From the NCBI GenBank assembly GCA_029250305.1, contig JAQXFM010000305.1:1-12509 (forward strand): a stretch of 12,509 nucleotides of DNA. Reading direction: 5' to 3'. The DNA comes from Candidatus Poseidoniaceae archaeon. GTDB taxonomy: Archaea > Thermoplasmatota > Poseidoniia > Poseidoniales > Poseidoniaceae. Below are positions 6,216-12,272 of this stretch, piece by piece. The notes beneath the pieces are model-generated. The model had not been told where the DNA came from and made no database searches. It saw nothing but the letters and a program-made list of their open reading frames with translations. How positions within the stretch are numbered: position 1 is the stretch's first letter; the number at the start of each line of letters is the position of its first letter. Position numbers and translations under genes: made by a program.

Positions 6216-7576
6216 GCGGACATGGAAATCACGTTGCGAACAGCACCTGGATGCGCGCCGTCATGATGGCTGGCATGATCTTGACCGTCGGCATCGTCGG
6301 TTTTGCTGTGCTTGGTGTGTTTGTTGCAGAAAACAAGCATCACACCTGGGAAGATGAACATCATCACTATGAGGACGCAAAAGACGAATGGAGCGCTGGC
6401 GTTGCTGATGGGACCGTCAATGGTTCAGATCACAGCGAACCTCTCTACATCGCTAAGGAAGAGGCTCACAACGCAGAAGTTGCGGCTCACCTCTCCTACC
6501 TCACGTACCGAGTTGCGGGCGTGACCATGTTGTTCATCGCAGGCGCCTATGCAACCTTCATCGGACTTGGCGGATTCTTGAACGCCAGCAAACCAAAGGC
6601 AGACGACCACCACGATGACCATCATGACGAACACGAGCATCACGGCTCTGCTTCACCAATTATCTTCGCGTTCGGTATTATGGTGTTCCTTTGGGGACTT
6701 CCAGATTTCATCGTTGCATGCAAAGCACTGCTCGACGACACCGTGACAGCCGAACTCGGCATGCTTGGTATCAGCGTCTCAGGAATGCTCATCATGGTCG
6801 TGGCTGTATCCAACTGGTGGTTCGAAGACTTGCCGTTTATTGGACACGGAGAGCAAATCGCAACCTCGTACCCGTTCGAAGGGGACCACATCCGCAAGGT
6901 TGGTCTTTGGGTCTTCATCATGTCTGAAATCATGGTGTTCGCTACTTTCTTCTCATCGTACCTACGAATGCGAACTGAATGGTGTACTAAATGGGCGCTT
7001 GATGACGGTGGCTTCGCAGGATGCCGAACCACGTCCGACTTGGAACTAACCGCTTCTGATTACCTCCGCCCCGGCGGTGGTAAAGTGGACGGGCTTGGCG
7101 AATCGGTTGGCGACTTCTGGACGCTTTTGCCAGGTGGCATCAACACCTTTGCGTTGATCATCTCTTCCTACACCATTGTGCTTGCACTCAAGACTGCTAA
7201 GAACGCAAAGTGGGAATCTCCGAAGGGCTTCATGGGCAAACTCATGCCAACACGCAAGGCAGCGGTACGAAACTACCTCATCGCCACACTCATTCTCGGC
7301 TCTCTGTTCATCGTGCTCAAACTCGTTGAGTGGAGCCACTTGGTTGCTGAAGGATTCACCATCGGCACTGTTCAAGGTTCAATCTTCTACATCGCAACAG
7401 GTGCGCACGGACTCCACGTGTTCCTCGGGTTGGTGATCATGCTGTATTTGGTGTTCAAAGCGGACACCGTCGGCTTTGACGAGGACAACGCACAAGGCAT
7501 CGAATACTTCGGTTTGTACTGGCACTTTGTCGACCTGGCTTGGGTGGTTATCTTCCCAGCGTTCTATTTGTATTGA
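6212..7576 (+). CDS. coxC: Cytochrome c oxidase subunit III with N-terminal two-helix extension and His-rich loops
   Basis: A 454-residue subunit III, against about 260-290 for the usual seven-helix protein. The canonical part can be laid out as helices at ~148-168, 181-202, 229-251 (GLWVFIMSEIMVF, with the conserved E239), 305-327 (LLPGGINTFAL), 352-372 (followed by E373), 387-415 (IATGAHGLHVFLG) and 434-454 (YWHFVDLAWVVIF). Residues 1-147 are extra: helices at ~17-39 and ~98-123, each followed by a polar stretch rich in His and acidic residues (HHTWEDEHHHY at 43-53; DDHHDDHHDEHEHH at 131-144). Another insertion of ~50 residues (252-304) between the third and fourth core helices has two Cys (258, 271). 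Subunit III stabilises the catalytic core and its proton uptake. It overlaps subunit I by 4 bp (ATGA). The His-rich stretches may bind copper or zinc, which is inference. Confidence 0.95.
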   Translation: MSGHGNHVANSTWMRAVMMAGMILTVGIVGFAVLGVFVAENKHHTWEDEHHHYEDAKDEWSAGVADGTVNGSDHSEPLYIAKEEAHNAEVAAHLSYLTYRVAGVTMLFIAGAYATFIGLGGFLNASKPKADDHHDDHHDEHEHHGSASPIIFAFGIMVFLWGLPDFIVACKALLDDTVTAELGMLGISVSGMLIMVVAVSNWWFEDLPFIGHGEQIATSYPFEGDHIRKVGLWVFIMSEIMVFATFFSSYLRMRTEWCTKWALDDGGFAGCRTTSDLELTASDYLRPGGGKVDGLGESVGDFWTLLPGGINTFALIISSYTIVLALKTAKNAKWESPKGFMGKLMPTRKAAVRNYLIATLILGSLFIVLKLVEWSHLVAEGFTIGTVQGSIFYIATGAHGLHVFLGLVIMLYLVFKADTVGFDEDNAQGIEYFGLYWHFVDLAWVVIFPAFYLY

Positions 7577-7582
7577 GGTGAG

Positions 7583-7927
7583 ATGATGAGTGAACACGCA
7601 GAATTTATGGGCAAAGACGTATACTTTTGGAACTTCATCGTATTGATGTTCTTCACATTGTTTGAAGTTGGAGCGGTCTTCTTCGAAGGCATTCCTAAGG
7701 CAACAGTTTGGGGCATTCTCATCGTTGTTGGTCTGATAAAAGGGTTTGGAATTGCAGCCTTCTTCATGCACTTGAAGGACGAGCACAAGTGGTTCAACAT
7801 CACGTTCATGTTCCCTTGGATTTTCGTTGCCCTCATGCTTTGGGGCATTGGTCTGTCCAACCCAGAAGGTGTCACCGGTCTTCCAAGTTGGTGCACACCT
7901 GACTGGTCGTACGCTACAGAACGATAA
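7583..7927 (+). CDS. Cytochrome c oxidase subunit IV (prokaryotic, three-helix)
   Basis: A 114-residue protein with three predicted helices (~14-33, 40-63, 72-92). The KGFGIAAFFMHLKDE segment (53-67) is the hallmark of the prokaryotic COX IV / CyoD-like small subunit, which packs against subunits I and III and is not catalytic. It begins 6 bp after the subunit III stop. Two consecutive ATGs are possible; GAGGTGA at 7575-7581 overlaps the previous stop and leaves only 1 nt before the first ATG but 4 nt before the second (7586), so translation may start at 7586, giving 113 residues. The last ~22 residues (GLPSWCTPDW) are a short outer or inner tail with one Cys. Small size makes the family call less certain than for subunits I-III, but position and motif agree. 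Confidence 0.85.
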   Translation: MMSEHAEFMGKDVYFWNFIVLMFFTLFEVGAVFFEGIPKATVWGILIVVGLIKGFGIAAFFMHLKDEHKWFNITFMFPWIFVALMLWGIGLSNPEGVTGLPSWCTPDWSYATER

Positions 7928-7941
7928 TCCCGTTCGTGGGA
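7928..7941 (+). other. Small UUCG-loop hairpin between subunit IV and SCO genes
   Basis: TCCCG-TTCG-TGGGA (7928-7941) can fold into a 5-bp stem, with one G-U pair, closed by a UUCG loop, a very stable tetraloop type. It begins right after the subunit IV stop and is not followed by a T run, so it does not look like a terminator. It could be a processing or stability element within the operon message. Confidence 0.3.
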
Positions 7942-7958
7942 ACATTCAAACCCTCTGC

Positions 7959-7965
7959 AAGGAGG
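7959..7965 (+). promoter_or_regulatory. Ribosome binding site of the SCO gene
   Basis: AAGGAGG, a near-perfect Shine-Dalgarno site, lies 9 nt before the ATG at 7975. It gives this gene, which does not overlap its upstream neighbour, its own strong initiation site. Confidence 0.75.
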
Positions 7966-7974
7966 CAGTAGATC

Positions 7975-9501
7975 ATGCACCTACGAAAGTTACTGACCGT
8001 GGCCCTTTGCTTCGCTCTGCTTGTCGCTGCCACACCAAACGCTGCTGCGTACAAAGGACATCAATTGTCCCGAAACGACATCGTCGATTTCACTTTAATC
8101 AATCAACAGGGCGAGAATTTCACATTTTCAACGTTGGATGGTGATGTAACGGTTGTTTCCTTTATCTTTACTTCATGCCCAGATGTGTGCCCTGTCATCA
8201 CACAATCCCTCCGTCTCGTGCAAGAGGGTCTCTCAGCGAGTGATGCTGAACGTGTCGAGTTTGTTTCCATCTCAGTGGACCCAGATCGAGACACGCCCGA
8301 AGCACTCACCGCATACACGGAACTGCATGGCGTCGATTGGCCTCACCTTACTGGTGACAAAGAGGTCTTGGCTGATGTCTATCGGAACTTCGGAGTTCTC
8401 GTGGAGCAAGAGGTCATTGATGCACACATTGGCGTGAATCAAGAACCAACTGTGACTCATGTCGATCCATCAACGGGGAATGCATCAGAACTCATGTTCC
8501 AACCAACAGGCTGGGACTTGACGCAAGCCATGGCCTACGGCGCAAACTGGAGCATCAATGCAACAGACGGCCAATACGGCCACTATGTGACCGCGGTTGA
8601 AGGAGTGGAGTCGCCTTCAGATTATTCGTGGTGGTGGTCCATCCTCCTCCACAATGAAACATCAGGCGAATGGGAAGAGTCCTCTGTTGGGATCGACTTA
8701 ATCGATGCCCTCGAACACTCCCAACTTGCGTGGGCAGCGTCGAATGCAAACACATCCTTGTTGGCTGCACCGCAAGGTGATGATGCCACCATGCAAGTCC
8801 TGTTCCCTGACAACTCAACCGTTAGCCACACCATTGAGGACATGACCGCATGGCATCTTTCAATGGGCGCCTTCACCGGTGCAGGCCTCAACACCACCAT
8901 CAGCGAAAGTCAATATGGCCATTACATGGAATCCATTGATGACGTTGCTGCTCCAGCAGATTTCTCATGGTGGTGGAGCCTCTTCGCTTGGAACATGACC
9001 AGTTCATCTTGGGAATCCTCCCAAGTCGGCATGGATGATTTGATTGAACCGATGTACATCGCATGGGCACCAAACTCCACCAATGCATCTGAGATTCCTC
9101 CACCAGGTGCTACCCTCCGTGAGGAAGTTGAAGCTGGCGTGTGCAACGATCATGGCTGGGAAATGGGCTCTGGCGAAGGAAAGCACTGCATGTGCGATGA
9201 AGGATACGAATGGGCAGAAGACGATCGCCTGTCGTGCGTTGCCTCGGCGGACACAGTGATCGATTACTCAGTGGGTCACTCGACAATCACCTACATTCTC
9301 GACGGCATGTCGCCAACGGTGGCATGGACAGGGGACTCGTGGCGAGCTGATGACTTCCGAGCTGATGTGGAAGCAACGCTCGACGGCCAAACCGATCCGA
9401 GTGATGGCGAGGGAATACCCGGGCTCACGTTTGGAATTGCTCTTTCAGCATTCGGTATAGCTGCTGTCGCCATCACAATGAGAAAGGAACACAATGCGTG
9501 A
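7975..9501 (+). CDS. SCO/SenC copper-assembly protein with its thioredoxin fold split by a large insertion
   Basis: A 508-residue exported protein; ordinary SCO proteins are about 180-280. A signal peptide (1-25) precedes a thioredoxin-like SCO domain: FTSCPDVCP (66-73) gives the copper ligands C68 and C72, and VSISVDPDRDTPEAL (97-111) is typical of the family. The first half ends near YRNFGVLVEQEV (136-147). The expected partner histidine comes only at 435, in GHSTITYILD (434-443), followed by a normal SCO ending (WRADDFRADVEATL, 456-469). The ~280 residues between hold two similar modules with YGHY...W(W)WS motifs (about 173-262 and 272-370), resembling DUF4430 domains, and an EGF-like Cys cluster (C390, C405, C407, C421). 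A C-terminal helix (~482-501) with a basic end would anchor it to the membrane facing outwards. SCO proteins insert copper into CuA of subunit II; being last in the oxidase operon fits that. H151 and H162 are alternative ligands but lack the family context. Confidence 0.92.
   Translation: MHLRKLLTVALCFALLVAATPNAAAYKGHQLSRNDIVDFTLINQQGENFTFSTLDGDVTVVSFIFTSCPDVCPVITQSLRLVQEGLSASDAERVEFVSISVDPDRDTPEALTAYTELHGVDWPHLTGDKEVLADVYRNFGVLVEQEVIDAHIGVNQEPTVTHVDPSTGNASELMFQPTGWDLTQAMAYGANWSINATDGQYGHYVTAVEGVESPSDYSWWWSILLHNETSGEWEESSVGIDLIDALEHSQLAWAASNANTSLLAAPQGDDATMQVLFPDNSTVSHTIEDMTAWHLSMGAFTGAGLNTTISESQYGHYMESIDDVAAPADFSWWWSLFAWNMTSSSWESSQVGMDDLIEPMYIAWAPNSTNASEIPPPGATLREEVEAGVCNDHGWEMGSGEGKHCMCDEGYEWAEDDRLSCVASADTVIDYSVGHSTITYILDGMSPTVAWTGDSWRADDFRADVEATLDGQTDPSDGEGIPGLTFGIALSAFGIAAVAITMRKEHNA
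8491..9084 (+). repeat. Two diverged protein-level repeats (DUF4430-like) inside the SCO gene
   Basis: Residues ~173-262 and ~272-370 of the SCO protein repeat the same pattern: LMFQP/VLFPD strand, a W near the middle, G/S-Q-YGHY, an acidic-hydrophobic strand, DYSWWWS / DFSWWWS, a W, then VGIDLI / VGMDDLI and LAWAA / IAWAP. The order YGHY - xWWW - VG - W matches the DUF4430 pattern (YGxYV...YWxFYVNG...VG...W). The two copies differ at DNA level, so this is an old duplication. Confidence 0.7.
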
Positions 9502-9561
9502 TTTTCTCAAGGCGCTCGAGCCGAAAACAGTATGATGGGGTGATGCCCCCGATGGCTTGTT
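9502..9561 (+). promoter_or_regulatory. Gap between SCO gene and tRNA-Ser, with a GC hairpin
   Basis: GGGG-TGATG-CCCC (9537-9549) can form a 4-bp GC stem just before the tRNA. There is no T run after it, so a terminator role is weak. No convincing TATA box for the tRNA is visible; the best AT-rich stretch is CGAAAACAGTATGAT (9522-9536), at roughly the right distance. Confidence 0.25.
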
Positions 9562-9647
9562 GCAGAGATCGCATAGCCCGGTATTGCGGTGGACTTGAAA
9601 TCCACTGTCTCCTAGACACGGGGGTTCGAATCCCTCTCTCTGCGCCA
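9562..9647 (+). tRNA. tRNA-Ser (anticodon UGA), CCA encoded
   Basis: A full class II cloverleaf of 86 nt can be folded by hand. Acceptor arms GCAGAGA (9562-9568) and TCTCTGC (9637-9643) pair over 7 bp; the D stem is GCA/TGC (9571-9573, 9585-9587); the anticodon stem is GTGGA/TCCAC (9589-9593, 9601-9605) with loop CTTGAAA, giving anticodon TGA at 9596-9598. A long variable arm containing GTCT-cct-AGAC (9607-9617) marks it as a serine/leucine type, and the T arm is GGGGG-TTCGAAT-CCCTC (9620-9636) with one G-U pair. Discriminator G (9644) is as expected for archaeal serine tRNA, and CCA (9645-9647) is encoded. It reads UCN serine codons. A short T run (9648-9651) follows. Confidence 0.97.
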
Positions 9648-9668
9648 TTTTCGACCCTACTTGGTGCG

Positions 9669-9674
9669 TTTATT
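9669..9674 (+). promoter_or_regulatory. Candidate TATA box for the lipoprotein gene
   Basis: TTTATT between the tRNA and the ATG at 9726 would place transcription start near 9697-9700 and a leader of about 26-29 nt. No clear Shine-Dalgarno site precedes the ATG (CCTTGGGCAAAT). Assigned by eye only. Confidence 0.3.
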
Positions 9675-9725
9675 CAACCCGTCATGAGGGAAGAGTTCTC
9701 AAACTAAAGCACCCCTTGGGCAAAT

Positions 9726-11216
9726 ATGCGCCGAGGTGCTTTCGCCATAGCCCTGTTCAGTTTGATGCTGCTTGCCGGCTGCTTTGGACCCACCACTGCC
9801 TCATGGGGTGCAGACAACGGTGGAGTTGAGGTCGACTTTGATCGAGCCTCAACCAGCATTAGCAGTAACCTTGGTCCTGCTGAACAAAACCTCGACGATT
9901 TACAAGCCGTCGGATGTTCACCAGGGGAACAAGAGATGGGCACCAACAAAAGCATGCCAGTCAAATTCACTGGCTACCTTGCTGCGAGCCAAATGTACGC
10001 CTCGCATGATGCTACAGTAACAGGCATTGGCGCCGCTGTTACATCGAGTGTTGCAATTCAATCAATGTCCTTCAACCAAGCCTCAGACATGCTCGAGGGC
10101 GAGGGAGCGCGTGTGGATTTGAAAGAGTGGAACGATCCACTTAACCCACAAACGGGAGCAGGAACAGTGGATCTCGACGAAATCGACGCCGATGAGGAAT
10201 CCCGTTGGTACATCCTTGGTTTGATTCCAACCACTGAATCTGTTCATGATGGCATGCTCTCGTTGGGCGAATGGCATCAGCCAGTCAGCGTTGAAGGCTA
10301 CTTGGTGGCAAGCAATGCAAGCAATGCATACGGTTACCATTCCAGTCAGACTGTTGGGGATGACTGCACCGTTCTTATCGGCAATCAAAACCGGGAACAA
10401 CTCTTCGTCATGGTTACAAGCATCAACCTCGAAGGTGCAAGCGTTTCCTCCAGTGGAGACGCTGATGACGAGTGGGTGCATGGCGATGTGCCAATCCTTG
10501 GGCGTACAGGCTTTGTTTTGATGTTCTTTATCGTCGGTATCGGTGGGGCTGTTGCCTCGTTTGTCCTTTCCAAGATGTTCGTCATGAAAGGCGCTCGAGA
10601 TACGATGAAGACCTTGCTAGGCCAGGTTGGAATTGACAACATCAAGAAGGTAAAGCAGGACGTCAAGAAAGCCAAATCTTCCGGCATGTCTTCACCGACA
10701 ACCCGCAAGCAAGAGCAACGTTCGGCTGCCAAAAAGGACACGCCAGCTCCAACCAAGACCCCGAAGAAATCAGGGCTTGCAGGTTTTGACATGGACAGCA
10801 TCTTGTCAAACGAGGACGATGCCCCCCCAATTTCATCTTCCAGCGGCAAATCGTCCGTCGTTGTCACCTCTGCTGCGCAGGAAATGGAGCAAATGACGCC
10901 ACCCTCAACCACCACGCCTTCGAGCGTCACCTCGAGCCAACCTTCGGTTTGGGATGCATCGAAGCGAACGAGCAGTGCCCCAATAAGTGTCACTTCAACA
11001 CAATCAGAGCCGGTTGCTCGTGAGCACTTTTCCAGCGTAGCACCAACTCGATCTTCAGCACCTGAGCCGAAGCAACCTCCGAAGAAGAAAACCGTTCGAA
11101 AGCGAAGGGCAGCTGCAAAACCGGTCGAAGAAGAAACGCCGGCATACGAGGCGCCAAGTCGAGCGGAAAAGGAAACCTTCGAAGATGAGGAGAACTTCTC
11201 GGATTTCTCATTCTGA
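9726..11216 (+). CDS. Predicted lipoprotein with internal membrane helix and long disordered tail; function unknown
   Basis: This 496-residue protein is not a family I recognise. It starts with a lipoprotein-type signal: MRR, a hydrophobic run and the lipobox LAGC (16-19), so C19 may be lipid-modified. Residues 20-258 are an acidic external domain with two further Cys (64, 214) that could form a disulphide, and a similar motif occurs twice (GYLAASQMYA at 83-92, GYLVASNASNAYG at 191-203), hinting at an internal duplication. One membrane helix spans ~262-283. Residues 284-330 are basic and helical; 331-496 are Pro/Ser/Thr/Lys-rich, include the basic run PPKKKTVRKRR (451-461), and end in an acidic, Phe-containing tail (FEDEENFSDFSF). 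This tail is almost certainly disordered and cytoplasmic. The layout suggests a surface module tethered to something inside. The gene stands alone on its strand and overlaps the 3' end of the lipid kinase gene by 9 bp. Confidence 0.85.
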   Translation: MRRGAFAIALFSLMLLAGCFGPTTASWGADNGGVEVDFDRASTSISSNLGPAEQNLDDLQAVGCSPGEQEMGTNKSMPVKFTGYLAASQMYASHDATVTGIGAAVTSSVAIQSMSFNQASDMLEGEGARVDLKEWNDPLNPQTGAGTVDLDEIDADEESRWYILGLIPTTESVHDGMLSLGEWHQPVSVEGYLVASNASNAYGYHSSQTVGDDCTVLIGNQNREQLFVMVTSINLEGASVSSSGDADDEWVHGDVPILGRTGFVLMFFIVGIGGAVASFVLSKMFVMKGARDTMKTLLGQVGIDNIKKVKQDVKKAKSSGMSSPTTRKQEQRSAAKKDTPAPTKTPKKSGLAGFDMDSILSNEDDAPPISSSSGKSSVVVTSAAQEMEQMTPPSTTTPSSVTSSQPSVWDASKRTSSAPISVTSTQSEPVAREHFSSVAPTRSSAPEPKQPPKKKTVRKRRAAAKPVEEETPAYEAPSRAEKETFEDEENFSDFSF

Positions 11217-12272
11217 AGCAGGTAGGCAAATTTCCACAGCGTTCGGTAAAACTTCCATTGACAGGGGGGTTGAACCGATGTTCTCTCCATCAATGTTGAT
11301 CGCTGCAGGCGCAGGTGTATCGATTGAGAGCGTCTTGAATCGGTGATAATCAACGCGAGGATGGAACACATGCCGGCCTTCTTTTTTGAGCATTCCAAAC
11401 GCCTTGAGAACATCTCGACGGGTCATCTTCTTCAAAATTCCAATGTCCATGAACCCATCATCAAGGGTCGCACCGGGTGCTAAAGGAAGCATCGATCCAC
11501 CAGTTTGCGTGTTTTGAATCAGGAAGAGTGTGTAATCATCCTCCATCGTAACTCCGTCAAGGGTTAACGTAGCGTGCCTTCTGTTGTTGGCCATAATCGC
11601 CATCAGGATTCCTACATCATACCTCACAGGGCCCATCCAGCGCATCTTCTCAGCCTTGATTGTTGAATCGACGCCGAGACCCCAGGTGACGAGGTTGTGG
11701 CTAAAACGTACCGTTGTACCGTTTTCAGAACCAGGGAGCCCGTTCACCATCTCCACTCTTGCCAAGTCAATGGACTGGCGAGCACCGCTGACAATTGCAT
11801 CGACGGCTTGCTCAACCGATGACAGCCCGAGGTCATGGGCCATCGAGTTTCCAGTTCCTGCAGGAATCAATGCGAATAATTCTTTTTTGCCGGATTCAGC
11901 CCTCATTCTTCCGGTGATGACTTCTGAGAGACTCCCATCGCCACCAACGACTGCAACGAGGTCACTGGCTTTCAGTTCGAGCTCTTGCGCCATTTCGATT
12001 AAATGGCCAGAATAAGCTGAATGGTATGCTTTCACAGTTTTTCCAGCGGCTTCCAAAAGAGCTTTCGCCTGCTCACCAATTTTTCGTCCACTTTTGGACC
12101 CAGCGTAAGGATTGACCAACAGATGGATTCGCTTTGTAGCCTTCACCTTTTTTGGCTTGGTTTTGAAAAGTTGTGCGAAAACTGGCTTATGGGCGCCTTT
12201 TTTCATTTTTGTAGACGGATCAGCCTCAAATTCAAGGGGGGCAGGTCCGGCCGGCACTTCATCGGTTGACAT
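11208..12272 (-). CDS. Diacylglycerol/sphingosine kinase-family lipid kinase (DgkB/YegS-like)
   Basis: A 354-residue ATP-dependent lipid kinase of the DAGK catalytic family. The nucleotide-binding motifs are clear: NPYAGSKSG (54-62), GGDGSLSEV (110-118), and IPAGTGNSMAHDLG (136-149). Later family features are LDDGFMDI (270-277) and the AINIDGE strand near the C-terminus (324-330). Members phosphorylate diacylglycerol, sphingoid bases or related lipids; in an archaeon the acceptor would be an isoprenoid ether lipid such as archaeol or a precursor, which is inference. The N-terminal ~45 residues are low complexity and basic (KTKPKKVKATK). An in-frame ATG at 12359 would add 29 residues, but TATA-like boxes (near 12361-12371 and 12329-12336) lie downstream of or next to it, and the added residues look non-coding, so 12272 is preferred. 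It converges on the lipoprotein gene with a 9-bp overlap. Confidence 0.92.
   Translation of the reverse strand: MSTDEVPAGPAPLEFEADPSTKMKKGAHKPVFAQLFKTKPKKVKATKRIHLLVNPYAGSKSGRKIGEQAKALLEAAGKTVKAYHSAYSGHLIEMAQELELKASDLVAVVGGDGSLSEVITGRMRAESGKKELFALIPAGTGNSMAHDLGLSSVEQAVDAIVSGARQSIDLARVEMVNGLPGSENGTTVRFSHNLVTWGLGVDSTIKAEKMRWMGPVRYDVGILMAIMANNRRHATLTLDGVTMEDDYTLFLIQNTQTGGSMLPLAPGATLDDGFMDIGILKKMTRRDVLKAFGMLKKEGRHVFHPRVDYHRFKTLSIDTPAPAAINIDGENIGSTPLSMEVLPNAVEICLPASE

Noticed and set aside
9537..9549. GGGG-TGATG-CCCC as an intrinsic terminator of the oxidase operon
   Set aside because: The stem is only 4 bp and no T run follows; archaeal termination relies mainly on T tracts.
9445..9648. Minus-strand frame of 67 residues starting MAQREGFEPP
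   Set aside because: It runs through the tRNA-Ser gene in reverse; this start is a well-known false protein made by reading antisense to tRNA genes.
10385..11413. Minus-strand frame of 342 residues opposite the lipoprotein and kinase genes
   Set aside because: It is the shadow of the Ser/Thr/Pro-rich tail on the other strand, has low-complexity Ser/Phe/Leu composition, no recognisable domain, and overlaps two well-supported genes.
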